In this document: positions 1-8,156 of the stretch, in pieces
How positions within the stretch are numbered: the stretch's first letter is position 1
How the letters are laid out: each line of letters begins with the position of its first letter
NCBI GenBank assembly: GCA_934476515.1
Contig: CAKSNZ010000001.1
Location: forward strand, 1-64,000
Direction: 5' to 3'
DNA length: 64,000 nt
Source of the DNA: an uncultured Ruminococcus sp.
GTDB lineage: Bacteria; Bacillota; Clostridia; Oscillospirales; Acutalibacteraceae
The notes under the pieces: generated by a model
What the model saw: the letters and a program-made list of their open reading frames with translations, nothing else
Database searches by the model: none
What the model was told of the DNA's origin: nothing
Position numbers and translations under genes: made by a program

Positions 1-37
1 GAGTTTGTTTTTTATACTCATCGCTAAAGCTTTTTTG

Positions 38-60
38 AACCCCCGATACAATCGGGGGTT
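38..60 (+). terminator. Intrinsic terminator of a gene left of the window
   Basis: A perfect 10-bp stem (AACCCCCGAT / ATCGGGGGTT) with a 3-nt loop, followed by TTTTCG on the + strand. It most likely ends a + strand gene upstream of the window and faces the - strand operon that begins to its right. Confidence 0.75.
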
Positions 61-72
61 TTCGTTATACAA

Positions 73-103
73 AAAGAGACTTTCCACTTAGGAAAGCCTC
101 TTT
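73..103 (-). terminator. Intrinsic terminator of the sortase B/thiI operon
   Basis: On the - strand AAAGAGGCTTTCC pairs with GGAAAGTCTCTTT (one G-U pair), and five or more T follow. It lies four bases after the stop of the last gene of the - strand operon. Confidence 0.85.
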
Positions 104-106
104 GCT

Positions 107-523
107 TTATTCACTGTATATTCTGTTTAGGTAGTTAAACATATTTTCATTTAACATATTTTCGATTTCTTTCGGATTATCAGGAATACAAATTATCGTT
201 TGTTTTCCTGACCTTAGAATATATCCGTCAAAATCTCCAACTTCATTTTTTAGCCTTTTAGGAATAATATTTGTTGAAGAATTTGCAAGTGCTTTAGACA
301 GTACATTTGAAATTGCTCTAACATCATTATCCCTTAGCCCACCAACAACAACGATTAGATTCACACAATTTAGTGCATCTGTAAGTTGCATACCTAAACT
401 GTCAGGTGTAGTTGAAGCAGTAACAGAATTAAGCTGATAAATAGTATTGTCAAAAAGCTCTTTTATCTTCTTTTCACACAATGCAGTTTTCTTTGCAAGA
501 TAAAAAATTAAATCGCATTTCAT
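107..523 (-). CDS. Small conserved hypothetical protein downstream of sortase
   Basis: About 138 aa and soluble by appearance, with no signal peptide or membrane segment. A central hydrophobic strand followed by a glycine turn (LIVVVGGLRDND) recalls the nucleotide- or pterin-binding core of MoaB/CinA-like domains, but this is too weak for a function. I start at the ATG at 523, which has GAGGA about 9 nt upstream. The in-frame TTG at 532 sits directly on that site and would overlap the previous stop. It is the last gene of the - strand operon (cysteine desulfurase, thiI, sortase, this gene), 5 nt after the sortase stop, so translation is probably coupled. Function unknown. Confidence 0.6.
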   Translation of the reverse strand: MKCDLIFYLAKKTALCEKKIKELFDNTIYQLNSVTASTTPDSLGMQLTDALNCVNLIVVVGGLRDNDVRAISNVLSKALANSSTNIIPKRLKNEVGDFDGYILRSGKQTIICIPDNPKEIENMLNENMFNYLNRIYSE

Positions 524-528
524 AGTTA

Positions 529-2652
529 TCAATCCTCGTCTATTTCTTCTGTTGCCGGTTCTGTATGATGAGTTGTAGGCACAGTTGTCTTTGGTACATT
601 AGTAGGCTTTGGCTTTGTTGGTTTTGGTTTCGGTTTAGTTGGCTTTGGCTTATGCTGAGGAATTTTTATCTTCTCATAAACCGGTTTAACCACAAAACTG
701 CTGTAAACCTTGTTGAAACTTCTGTTCCATCTTACAAACTTGTATCTATAATACTTGGTAGATGCTTTTGATGGTTTCTTAGGTGCAGTAGCTCTATGTC
801 CCTTCTCAACTCTCTGAGTCTTTATCACTCTACCATTTGCATTTACAAACTTAACAGTATAATAAACCTTTTTAGGTTTTGTTGTGGTAGGCTTAGTAGC
901 TTTTGTTGTGGATGTTTTTGTAGTAGGTTTAGTGGTAGAAGTGGAGGAAGTTTTCTTTGTGCTTGAACTTGGTTTCTTTGTTGTAGTAGAAGTTCTGTCA
1001 ATAACAAATTTACCACCGGTAAGCTTCTGTTTACCCTTTAGGTTTCCCTTACCGTCATACCAATCAATATTACCTTTCTTTAGTTCGGCTTTAAAGGTGC
1101 TTAACTTTGGCTGTTCCCCACCAAAACGATAATAATAACTTGATGGAAAATACGGTGTGCTGTTCTTCACAGCAGAGGCAACATTTACCTTTTCACTTTC
1201 ACCTTTTCTAACCTTCCTACCTACAACAACAGTTCTGTAATTTTCGTGAACTTCATAGGAACAAGTTGAAAGGGTTACAAGTGTATCGTTTTCGTTTATA
1301 TCAACAGGTGTATCTATAAGTGATCTAGCCTTTATGTTATACACATAGTTCATAAATTCTGCATCACTTGTAAAGTCACCTTGTAGATAGTTAAAGAAGT
1401 CTTTTTCGTTCTTATCGCCGGTAGTTTTGTAAACAGAAATAATCTTGTAAACTTCATCACCATCATCAGGAGTTGTAACTGTAAAGGTAGGACTTTTCTT
1501 GTAGAAATTCATATCAATAGAGGTTTTGCCATATTTCAATAAATTGGCAAACATACTTCCGTCCATCATATGATGTCCATGCATTATAACATTCTTACTC
1601 TTTACATTTTGCTGACTTCTGAAATCAACAAAGATACTGCCGTATTCAGAGTAATTTTTTTCATAGTTTTTGTATAAATAATACTGACTATGTAATGTAT
1701 CGCCTTTATGGTAAAGTACAGGATAATCAATATTGGTATGTGGCACATTTATCCAAGCTACAATCTCACTATTTATACTCTGTAACTTTTTGAAATTCTT
1801 TACCTTTTCTTTTTCTGAAACCTTCTTTGATGTATCGCCATCATAGTAGATTGATTGAATTTCTGACTGAATAGCAGTGTTCTCTACCGACTTATAAACA
1901 TTGTTATAAAGTAAGAAAACACCTGCCACAACAAATGCTACAACTGCAACATTCTGAATAGTCTTTCTAATTACTTCGTCTTTCTTATCTACCTTTAGTG
2001 GAATATGGTTCTTAATAAATTTATTAATGCCACTGTCATAATTCTTAACTATGTACTGTTGTTGTAACTTTTTCTCAGCTAAGAACTTTTCACCTTTTAA
2101 AATAACTTCATCATCTACGTTTACAAATGCAAAGAAGTCGATTTTATCGGTACTAAAGCAGAAATAATCCACATCAAGATAAACAGGAATTTTCTTTTTG
2201 TTATAGGTTTTACCCTTTAAATATTTCCAATAATTTTTAGCATAACTTAAAGCAGTTTTTGCTTTAGGTTTAAACTTTGCAAAGGCTATTTCTAACTTTG
2301 AAACATCCTTTTTCTTGAGAAGTTCTTTGTCCTTTTCAGAAATATCAAAGTGCTTACCTTGTACCTTTTCTTTCTCAGGAAGGCCCTCTTTATCTTTGTT
2401 CAGTTGTTTCTCAAAATATGCAATAGTATCTGCATAAGTTGTTCTAAACTTTCTTTCTGTATCTGAAGAACCACAAGTGATGATTTCTGTTACATCACTA
2501 TTTTTCTGCAACTCAAGAACAGCTTTCTTTAGAAATTTTGGATTTAATTCATAAGTTTTATCCACACTTTCCAAGTCAGTTGGCACTTCTTTTAATACAG
2601 AAGTTTTTCTATTAACTTGTATATCTTCTTTTAGAAGCAGAAGTATCTTCAT
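529..2652 (-). CDS. Membrane-anchored class B sortase with extra N- and C-terminal regions
   Basis: About 707 aa, far longer than a usual class B sortase (about 250 aa). An N-terminal cytosolic region of about 230 residues has no sortase similarity. Its start (KILLLLKE, then KAVLELQK and VTEIITCG) vaguely resembles the ETF-beta/HUP fold. One membrane segment (VAVVAFVVAGVFLLY) follows at about 240-255. The sortase domain then shows the catalytic His in MHGHHM, Cys in LSTCSYE and Arg near YRTVVVGR. A Thr/Lys/Pro-rich linker, a small beta-rich repeat-like domain (VKFVNANGRVIKTQ), and a Pro/Lys tail ending EEIDED complete the protein. The ATG at 2652 has AAGGA 8 nt upstream; the ATG at 2661 is too close to it. 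No NEAT or other obvious class B substrate is adjacent. Confidence 0.85.
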   Translation of the reverse strand: MKILLLLKEDIQVNRKTSVLKEVPTDLESVDKTYELNPKFLKKAVLELQKNSDVTEIITCGSSDTERKFRTTYADTIAYFEKQLNKDKEGLPEKEKVQGKHFDISEKDKELLKKKDVSKLEIAFAKFKPKAKTALSYAKNYWKYLKGKTYNKKKIPVYLDVDYFCFSTDKIDFFAFVNVDDEVILKGEKFLAEKKLQQQYIVKNYDSGINKFIKNHIPLKVDKKDEVIRKTIQNVAVVAFVVAGVFLLYNNVYKSVENTAIQSEIQSIYYDGDTSKKVSEKEKVKNFKKLQSINSEIVAWINVPHTNIDYPVLYHKGDTLHSQYYLYKNYEKNYSEYGSIFVDFRSQQNVKSKNVIMHGHHMMDGSMFANLLKYGKTSIDMNFYKKSPTFTVTTPDDGDEVYKIISVYKTTGDKNEKDFFNYLQGDFTSDAEFMNYVYNIKARSLIDTPVDINENDTLVTLSTCSYEVHENYRTVVVGRKVRKGESEKVNVASAVKNSTPYFPSSYYYRFGGEQPKLSTFKAELKKGNIDWYDGKGNLKGKQKLTGGKFVIDRTSTTTKKPSSSTKKTSSTSTTKPTTKTSTTKATKPTTTKPKKVYYTVKFVNANGRVIKTQRVEKGHRATAPKKPSKASTKYYRYKFVRWNRSFNKVYSSFVVKPVYEKIKIPQHKPKPTKPKPKPTKPKPTNVPKTTVPTTHHTEPATEEIDED

Positions 2653-2663
2653 TTTCCTCATCC

Positions 2664-3836
2664 TTATGGATTAATGTGAGTAACTTTTAGGTTATTTAAT
2701 GATGTTTCGATTAATTCATCAAAATTAGCTTTTTCTTGTGCATCCTTAACTCTCTTTAGTACAGGCTTTGTACGAGGATGCTTTGGTGTAAATACTGTAC
2801 AACAGTCTTCATATGGTTCAATTGATGTTTCAAATGTATCAATTTTTCTGGAAATTTGGATAATTTCTTCCTTGTCCATACCGATTAATGGTCTGAATAC
2901 AACCATATCTGTTGCTTCATCAGTAGTAACAATTGCTTGCATTGTTTGGGAAGCTACCTGACCTAAACTTTCACCTGTAATTAGGCAACTGCTCTTAGTA
3001 TCCTTTGCAATTCGTTCAGACATTTGCATCATAAGTCTTCTCATAATAATTGTGAAAAGTTCTTCTGGACAATTGTTCTTGATTCTTTCCTGAATTTCTG
3101 TAAACGGTACTGTGTACATTGTGATTTCACCGGCATAGGCAGAAACTTTCTTTAGTAATCTAACTACCTTATCCTCTGCTCTCTGTGAAGTATATGGAGG
3201 TGAAGCAAAATGTACTGCGTTTAGCCTTAGACCTCTCTTTGCCATCATCCAAGCAGCTACAGGTGAATCAATACCACCACTGATTAGGATTGTACCGTTA
3301 CCACTTGTGCCAACAGGTACACCACCTGCACCCTTAACAACACCTGCATGAATATATGCACCAAAGTCACGAATTTCAACAGTAACTTGAACATCAGGGT
3401 TGTGTACATCAACTGATAGGTGGTTAAAGTGCTTTAGAATAATTCCACCCATTTCACGAGAAATTTCCGGTGACTTTAGAGGAAACTTTTTGTCACTACG
3501 CTTAGCCTCAACCTTAAAAGTCTTGGCAGTGTCCAAATAATCAGCTAAGTATTCAACAGCAACCTTAGAAATACTTTCCATTGTCTTTTCTGCTACTGCT
3601 GCTCTATGGAAAGCAACAATACCAAACACCTTACTGATTCTATCACAAATGTCCTCAATATCAGCATCATCATAAACAGGTTCAACATAAATTGTTGATT
3701 GAGCTGAAATAACTTTACATTCATCTCCACCATCAAGTGCTGATTTAATATTTTTAATCAGCTTACTTTCAAAGCTTTTTCTATTTAAACCTTTTAGGAT
3801 AATTTCTCCAACTTTAATTAAAACAATTTCTTTCAT
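2664..3836 (-). CDS. thiI: tRNA 4-thiouridine synthetase ThiI
   Basis: About 390 aa, the short ThiI form without a C-terminal rhodanese domain. It adenylates U8 of tRNA and inserts sulfur to give s4U, and in some organisms also supplies sulfur to the thiamine thiazole. The N-terminal ferredoxin-like and THUMP region begins MKEIVLIKVGEI. The PP-loop ATPase signature SGGIDSPVA lies near residue 190. The ATG at 3836 has GAGAG 6 nt upstream and matches the family start; the TTG at 3848 would be a poorer choice. The cysteine desulfurase that should donate persulfide lies immediately upstream, an arrangement known from the Bacillus nifZ-thiI pair. The sortase follows after 2 to 11 nt. Confidence 0.93.
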   Translation of the reverse strand: MKEIVLIKVGEIILKGLNRKSFESKLIKNIKSALDGGDECKVISAQSTIYVEPVYDDADIEDICDRISKVFGIVAFHRAAVAEKTMESISKVAVEYLADYLDTAKTFKVEAKRSDKKFPLKSPEISREMGGIILKHFNHLSVDVHNPDVQVTVEIRDFGAYIHAGVVKGAGGVPVGTSGNGTILISGGIDSPVAAWMMAKRGLRLNAVHFASPPYTSQRAEDKVVRLLKKVSAYAGEITMYTVPFTEIQERIKNNCPEELFTIIMRRLMMQMSERIAKDTKSSCLITGESLGQVASQTMQAIVTTDEATDMVVFRPLIGMDKEEIIQISRKIDTFETSIEPYEDCCTVFTPKHPRTKPVLKRVKDAQEKANFDELIETSLNNLKVTHINP

Positions 3837-3850
3837 ATTATCTCTCAACT

Positions 3851-4972
3851 TTATTTAAATTTTACCAGTTCTTTTAAACCGTTTTTAATACCCATTACTA
3901 AAGCATCAACATCTTCTTTAGTGTTGCTTTCACAAAAGCTGATTCTCAGTGCAGAGTTGATTCTATCGGCACTGTAACCATAAGCAGAAAGCACATGACT
4001 AAGTTCACCTTTGTGACAAGCAGAGCCTGAGCTAATACACACATCATACTTATCAGCAAGATATGTTAACATTGTCTGACTCATAACACAATTTGTTGAC
4101 ACATTTATAACATATGGAAAATCTGTACTGTTAACTGTTAAGCCATCAATATCACCTAACTGTTCCATACAGTAGGAATGTAATTCCTTAACTTTCTCAT
4201 AATTTTTATGGACATTAAATTTTTCTACTGCATTTGCAAATGCACCAATCAAAGGCAAAGCCTCTGTACCGGGTCTCACTTTATTTTCTTGCATACCACC
4301 ATAAGTATTTGGTACAAGTCGTGTACCTTTCTTCACATACAAAGCACCCACACCCTTAGGTCCATGTACTTTATGAGAAGAAACTGTTAGCAAGTCACAA
4401 CCGATTTTCTTTACCTTACAATTTAACTTACCATAACCTTGAACAAAGTCAGTATGGAAAATAGCCTTAGAATTATTTTTCTTAATAATTGCAGGTATCT
4501 TTTCTGTAGGTGTTACAAGTCCTGTTTCATTATTAACTGTCATAACAGACACAAGGATAGTATCCTTATCAATTTCCTTTTCTAAAGCAGAAAGTGGAAT
4601 TACACCATTCTCAGGCTTAATATAAACAACATTAAAGCCTCTTTCTTCAAGGACTTTCATTGTTTCCAAAACTGATGGGTGTTCAATAGCTGTTGTGACA
4701 ATTTTGTTGCCATTTCTCTTTTTAGCATTTACAGTACCCATAACTGCAAGGTTATTGGCTTCTGTACCACCGGAAGTAAAATAAATTTCTTTTGGTTCAG
4801 CACCAACAGACTTTGCAATAACTTCTCTTGCGTTATCAAGTGCAAGAGATGCATCATAGCCCATTTTATGCAATGAGCTTGGATTACCGTAATTTTTTGT
4901 CATAATGTCATAAGCAACTTTTGCTGAGTCCTGATAGACACAAGTAGTTGCACTGTTATCTAAATAATGCAT
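3851..4972 (-). CDS. Cysteine desulfurase (NifS/IscS family)
   Basis: About 373 aa, usual size. It is a PLP enzyme that removes sulfur from cysteine to form an enzyme persulfide. Visible features are the N-terminal YLDNSATT, the cofactor region TSGGTEANN, the PLP lysine in SSHKVHGPKG, and the catalytic cysteine loop SSGSACHKG near residue 325. The ATG at 4972 has GAGGA 6 nt upstream; the ATG at 4978 touches that site. As first gene of the operon with thiI directly downstream, it is probably the dedicated sulfur donor for tRNA s4U. An ISC role is possible, but no iscU lies next to it. Confidence 0.92.
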   Translation of the reverse strand: MHYLDNSATTCVYQDSAKVAYDIMTKNYGNPSSLHKMGYDASLALDNAREVIAKSVGAEPKEIYFTSGGTEANNLAVMGTVNAKKRNGNKIVTTAIEHPSVLETMKVLEERGFNVVYIKPENGVIPLSALEKEIDKDTILVSVMTVNNETGLVTPTEKIPAIIKKNNSKAIFHTDFVQGYGKLNCKVKKIGCDLLTVSSHKVHGPKGVGALYVKKGTRLVPNTYGGMQENKVRPGTEALPLIGAFANAVEKFNVHKNYEKVKELHSYCMEQLGDIDGLTVNSTDFPYVINVSTNCVMSQTMLTYLADKYDVCISSGSACHKGELSHVLSAYGYSADRINSALRISFCESNTKEDVDALVMGIKNGLKELVKFK

Positions 4973-5090
4973 TTTCATTCCTCTTCATAGTTATACAAGG
5001 ATATTATACAACAAAAATTTAACAAATGAAATAGCAAAATAAAATTTCATAACAATACATTTATTGGATAAAATAAATTTAGGTGATAAT

Positions 5091-5546
5091 ATGATTTCAA
5101 ACAAAGAATATAGTAAACTTGTAAAAAAGTATAGCCACAACAGTCCTATTATTAAAGATTGTTTCAATGCTTTTTGGCTTGGTGGTCTAATCTGTGCTAT
5201 TGGTCAAGGCTTTCAAAACCTATATGAATATTTAGGAATGAACAAGGATAATGCCGGTACACTTGTTTCTATTACATTGATTTTCTTAGGAATACTTACA
5301 ACTTTTATTGGCTGGTACGACAACATTGCAAAAATCGGTGGTGCAGGTACACTTGTACCTATTACCGGTTTTGCAAACTCTATTGCCTCTCCTGCTATTG
5401 AATTTAAAAGTGAAGGTTTAGTTCTAGGCTTAGGTGTTAAAATGTTTGTTATTGCCGGTCCTGTGTTGGTGTATGGCATCTCAGCATCTGTAGTCTGTGG
5501 TCTTGTACTTCAAATCCTTTCCCTATTTGGAATAAAACCGTTGTAA
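5091..5546 (+). CDS. spoVAC: Stage V sporulation protein AC (SpoVAC)
   Basis: About 151 aa integral membrane protein with four or more hydrophobic segments. It has the conserved GTLVPITGFANSIASP segment typical of SpoVAC/SpoVAE and the early NAFWLGGLICAIGQ helix. SpoVA proteins form the channel that moves dipicolinic acid across spore membranes. The start is the ATG at 5091 with AGGTG 5 nt upstream; a TTG 27 nt earlier is in frame but lacks a site. It stands alone: spoVAD and spoVAE, usually adjacent, are not in the window. It is divergent from the cysteine desulfurase operon and ends in a hairpin at 5716-5743. Its presence suggests a sporulation-capable lineage. Confidence 0.88.
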   Translation: MISNKEYSKLVKKYSHNSPIIKDCFNAFWLGGLICAIGQGFQNLYEYLGMNKDNAGTLVSITLIFLGILTTFIGWYDNIAKIGGAGTLVPITGFANSIASPAIEFKSEGLVLGLGVKMFVIAGPVLVYGISASVVCGLVLQILSLFGIKPL

Positions 5547-5715
5547 CTATTATTGCTTGTTTTAAATGTTACCTATATTAATTTAATATTATTTTTCTTT
5601 ATTTTATTAGATTTCCTATTTTTGAAATAGTCACAATAATGTGAAATAATAAAAATATAATACATTTAATTATGCAATTAATTAGAACCATATAAACTTA
5701 ATTAAAACAACATAA

Positions 5716-5743
5716 AGACCTACAATTTCTCCATTGTAGGTCT
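5716..5743 (+). terminator. Hairpin terminator after spoVAC
   Basis: An 11-bp perfect stem (AGACCTACAAT / ATTGTAGGTCT) with a 6-nt loop, followed by an AT-rich tract (AATTATAAAA). It lies about 170 nt after spoVAC and just before the repeat element. Confidence 0.6.
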
Positions 5744-5892
5744 AATTATAAAATATCAATTTGTTGGCTTTGTGTTGATTATAAGAATTTTTTAATTTTA
5801 TTTGTGGGTAAAGGTAAGTTAGATAAATTTGGGTTTGTAGTGCTAGAACTTACCTTGTTATGTGATAGATATTTAGAATTAGTAGAAACCAT

Positions 5893-5944
5893 CCAGCCTT
5901 CCTTGTGTAAAGGAAGGGGGACCACGAAGTGGTGGAAGGATTGT
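5893..5944 (+). repeat. CCAGCCTTCC-type palindromic unit, left copy
   Basis: The unit begins CCAGCCTTCCTTGTG and ends AAGGATTGT. It contains CCTTCCTT/AAGGAAGG and an internal hairpin ACCAC-GAA-GTGGT. It is the inverted partner of 6078-6132, whose ends match but whose internal hairpin differs. Confidence 0.7.
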
Positions 5945-5993
5945 TTTGGTAGGCACTTTAGATTATATAAGATTTATTCGATATATGATGTAG

Positions 5994-6014
5994 GGAACGA
6001 ACACTGTTCGTTCC
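5994..6014. repeat. GTAGGG-family hairpin A
   Basis: GGAACGAAC / GTTCGTTCC, 9-bp perfect stem with loop ACT, preceded by GTAGG. Compare hairpins at 6202, 6324, 50531, 50652, 50742 and 50864. Confidence 0.75.
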
Positions 6015-6077
6015 TATATTTATAGATAACTTTTATCTAATCGTACACATTTTATCTAGAGAACACAATCTACCGTG

Positions 6078-6132
6078 ACAATCCCTCTGTTTTGCATTTG
6101 CAAAACATCTCCCTTTACACAAGGGAGACTGG
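6078..6132 (-). repeat. CCAGCCTTCC-type palindromic unit, right copy
   Basis: Read on the - strand it begins CCAGTCTCCCTTGTGTAAAGG and ends GGGATTGT, matching the ends of the unit at 5893-5944. The internal hairpin is TGTTTTGCA-TT-TGCAAAACA, a different sequence in the same place. Confidence 0.7.
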
Positions 6133-6201
6133 CGAATATGTACAAATTTAGGGTAACTACATAGGACAAAATTACAACAAACTTTTGGCTTACAGTTGTA
6201 G

Positions 6202-6220
6202 GGGCGAACATCGTTCGCCC
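6202..6220. repeat. GTAGGG-family hairpin B
   Basis: GGGCGAAC / GTTCGCCC, 8-bp perfect stem with loop ATC, preceded by TACAGTTGTAG. Confidence 0.75.
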
Positions 6221-6323
6221 GTTAAAAAGTGTGATACCTATGGGATTATTGTCCTATTTGCAGATTATAAATTTATAATATCTACAAAGGACAAAATACA
6301 AATAGAAAGGTTAATTTTCAAAC

Positions 6324-6342
6324 GGGACATCAATGATGTCCC
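6324..6342. repeat. GTAGGG-family hairpin C (opposite orientation)
   Basis: GGGACATC / GATGTCCC, 8-bp perfect stem with loop AAT, followed by CCTACAACTGTGAG, the reverse complement of the flank of hairpin B. Confidence 0.75.
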
Positions 6343-6484
6343 CTACAACTGTGAGTCATAGTTTAATATGGTTTTAAGTTCGTATTCTCACTTTGAATTT
6401 TTCTTTATTGCCGATTGTATTTAAAAGGAATTTACCTTAACACACAATCAAAATTAAAAAGACAAACCCTAATTTGTAGTACTT

Positions 6485-6540
6485 GTCACTCATTTGCCGG
6501 GTATAAAAAAACAAGGATTCCTAATGGAATCCGTACTAAT
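6485..6540. repeat. Partial duplicate of the tRNA-Pro terminator region
   Basis: The segment GTCACTC-TTTGCCGG, then the A-run, ACAAGGATTCCTAATGGAATCC, repeats the sequence at about 6718-6767. In the copy here the right arm of the hairpin is cut short (CCGTACTAATGG instead of CCTTGTTTTTT), so it is probably not a functional terminator. Confidence 0.65.
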
Positions 6541-6740
6541 GGTATATTTTAATTTTTACTAATTTTTTAAATTCTGCTTACTTTATTGGTGACATATTTT
6601 CTTCTTGCACTACTACCTACCTTGCTTTATAAGCACAAATACGAAAGGATAGAAGCATCTACGCTCTCCTTAAAAACAGTCCACAGGACTGTTTTCTTAA
6701 CGGTTGCCTTCAACTCCTGTCACTCGTTTGCCGGATAATA

Positions 6741-6776
6741 AAAAAACAAGGATTCCTAATGGAATCCTTGTTTTTT
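6741..6776 (-). terminator. Terminator directly after tRNA-Pro
   Basis: A 16-bp perfect stem (left arm ACAAGGATTCC with preceding A-run, loop TAAT, right arm GGAATCCTTGT with following T-run). It begins within 2 nt of the encoded CCA end and works equally well on either strand. Confidence 0.85.
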
Positions 6777-6777
6777 A

Positions 6778-6854
6778 TGGTCGAGGTGACAGGAGTTGAA
6801 CCTGCGGCATCTTGGTCCCAAACCAAGCACTCTACCAAACTGAGTTACACCTCG
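6778..6854 (-). tRNA. tRNA-Pro (anticodon TGG)
   Basis: The - strand folds as a complete 77-nt tRNA: acceptor CGAGGTG/CACCTCG, D arm ACTC..GAGT, anticodon stem CTTGG/CCAAG with loop TTTGGGA (anticodon TGG), T arm GCAGG/CCTGT with loop TTCAACT, discriminator A, and an encoded CCA. The terminator follows immediately. Confidence 0.95.
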
Positions 6855-6993
6855 AAGTGCCTCATCTCTAACGCTCGTTTATTATATCCTATATAAACTT
6901 AAATGTCAACACTTTTTTTAAAATTTTTTAAAATTATTTTTTCTTTGTGTTAAGTGGGCTAAAAGTCTTTCTAACCTCTAGCCCATTTCTGTT

Positions 6994-7377
6994 TTATTTA
7001 TTCAAAGGTCTTACGAATGTTTTAAAAATATTCTTTGCATCTTTAGAGTCAATTCCATTTTCCAAAGCATACTGCAAAGTTTCTCTATCCTTTTCCCAAT
7101 CATCAGGGTTGTTGCTTATGAAAAACAATCTTAACTGTAAATTACCATCATCAAGAACAGAATATCTATATAGATAAGTAAAGATATTTTGTTCTTCTTC
7201 CATTTTTAGAAATGGTGCAATATTAATTTCTTCAGGTACTTCATTACTGTCTGCCTCTTGTAACTTTAGGGCAAATTCTTCATCAAGGTATTTTTCACAA
7301 ACATCTTTTTCATAACCTAAAATTTCAAGTCTGCGACCTGCCTCTACTCTTTGTAAATTATTTAAATTATTATCCAT
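6994..7377 (-). CDS. Hypothetical acidic protein, last gene of pilus operon
   Basis: About 127 aa, soluble and acidic, with no signal peptide or membrane segment and no family I recognise. It contains a YLYRYSVLDDGNLQLRLFF strand-rich stretch and short amphipathic helices. AGAGG lies 5 nt upstream of the ATG at 7377, and the gene starts 2 nt after the class C sortase stop, so it is co-transcribed with the pilus genes. It may simply be carried along, or may be a cytoplasmic partner of pilus assembly; the sequence does not decide. Confidence 0.65.
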   Translation of the reverse strand: MDNNLNNLQRVEAGRRLEILGYEKDVCEKYLDEEFALKLQEADSNEVPEEINIAPFLKMEEEQNIFTYLYRYSVLDDGNLQLRLFFISNNPDDWEKDRETLQYALENGIDSKDAKNIFKTFVRPLNK

Positions 7378-7379
7378 AG

Positions 7380-8156
7380 TTACCTCTCACAAAAAACTAA
7401 ATATCTATTAAAACCACCACTACCGTTTGATATACAAGTCATAAGAATAATCATATTCTTATCATCATGAATAAATATATCATCAGCGTGGTTAGGATTA
7501 ATTACCTTTGTACCTGTTACCTTATATGTAATCTTTGACCAATAGGTTCTCACCTTTACTTTGTCACCAATATTAAGTTGTCTAATATTGTCAAAGAAAA
7601 TTCTTCCTACATATCCTGTATGACCGGCAAGAACTGCATTTGTATCTTTACCACCTATAGGCAACGAAGTGTATGTTAAATGTGCTGCACCATAATTTAA
7701 GTGGTCTCTGGCAGTACCTAAATATATAGGCAGTTTCATATCAATAGTAGTTGCTTCTAAGTAACCATACACACCGTCAAATATTCCATATTTACTTAGT
7801 TTTAAGCTAGGCTCTACATATGAAAGTGAGCTTGTCAGCTTTTCCCTTTGGTGTTCTTTAAGCATATTATTATACTTAATGCTATCTTCCTTTAGTCTTT
7901 TAATATCAACATCATACACAACTTGTGTACCATCAGATAGGCAACCGTTACTATCGACTTCACCTTTTTTCTTGGCATCAGCATATGAGCCTTTTCTTGG
8001 ATGATTCGCTCTGGTTTCAAAGTCATCTGAAATACCCTTAGCTACATACTTACCATAAGTATTTGATACAGGTGGAAACAGAACAAGCCCTATACCGGTA
8101 ACGAGAAAGATTGTAGCAATAATTGTTAGAACTCGACGAACCTTTTTACTTTTCAT
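7380..8156 (-). CDS. Class C sortase without C-terminal anchor
   Basis: About 258 aa. An N-terminal membrane segment (ILTIIATIFLVTGIGLVLF-like, residues 10-30) precedes a sortase domain with the catalytic His in VLAGHTG, Cys in ILMTCISN and Arg in FNRYLVF. The TLXTC motif is altered to ILMTC, and the C-terminal membrane helix common to class C pilin polymerases is missing. It overlaps the upstream sortase gene by 11 nt. It probably works as a second pilin polymerase or as an accessory/housekeeping sortase attaching the pilus to the wall. Class C versus class D is uncertain for this protein. Confidence 0.87.
   Translation of the reverse strand: MKSKKVRRVLTIIATIFLVTGIGLVLFPPVSNTYGKYVAKGISDDFETRANHPRKGSYADAKKKGEVDSNGCLSDGTQVVYDVDIKRLKEDSIKYNNMLKEHQREKLTSSLSYVEPSLKLSKYGIFDGVYGYLEATTIDMKLPIYLGTARDHLNYGAAHLTYTSLPIGGKDTNAVLAGHTGYVGRIFFDNIRQLNIGDKVKVRTYWSKITYKVTGTKVINPNHADDIFIHDDKNMIILMTCISNGSGGFNRYLVFCER

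Larger units (their letters stand above)
5786..6474. repeat. Composite hairpin-rich intergenic repeat element, copy 1
   Basis: Non-coding, about 690 bp. The left end (TTTTAATTTTATTTGTGGGTAAAGG) and right end (about 6434-6462, inverted: TTTTTAATTTTGATTG then GTTAAGG) form imperfect terminal inverted repeats. Inside are three short hairpins of the GTAGGG family (5994-6014, 6202-6220, 6324-6342) and an inverted pair of CCAG(C/T)CT-type units (5893-5944 and 6078-6132), each with its own hairpins. Bases 6321-6474 recur perfectly as a reverse complement at 50399-50552. No transposase is present, so it resembles a MITE or another non-autonomous repeat. The one 73-codon + strand ORF across it is not credible. 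Confidence 0.8.

Noticed and set aside
884-1132. + strand ORF of 82 codons across the sortase gene
   Set aside because: It is the complement of the Thr/Lys-rich linker (Val/Phe-rich shadow) and has no ribosome-binding site.
5804-6025. + strand ORF of 73 codons in the repeat element
   Set aside because: It runs through several palindromes of the composite repeat, has no homologous pattern and only a chance start.
5893-6342. Repeated palindromes considered as a CRISPR array
   Set aside because: Units alternate in orientation, differ in sequence and have no regular spacers; no cas genes in the window.
6945-6990. GGGCTA..TAGCCC inverted repeat after the 127-aa gene, considered as a terminator
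   Set aside because: Long loop, short stem and no T-run on the - strand; not strong enough to list as a feature.
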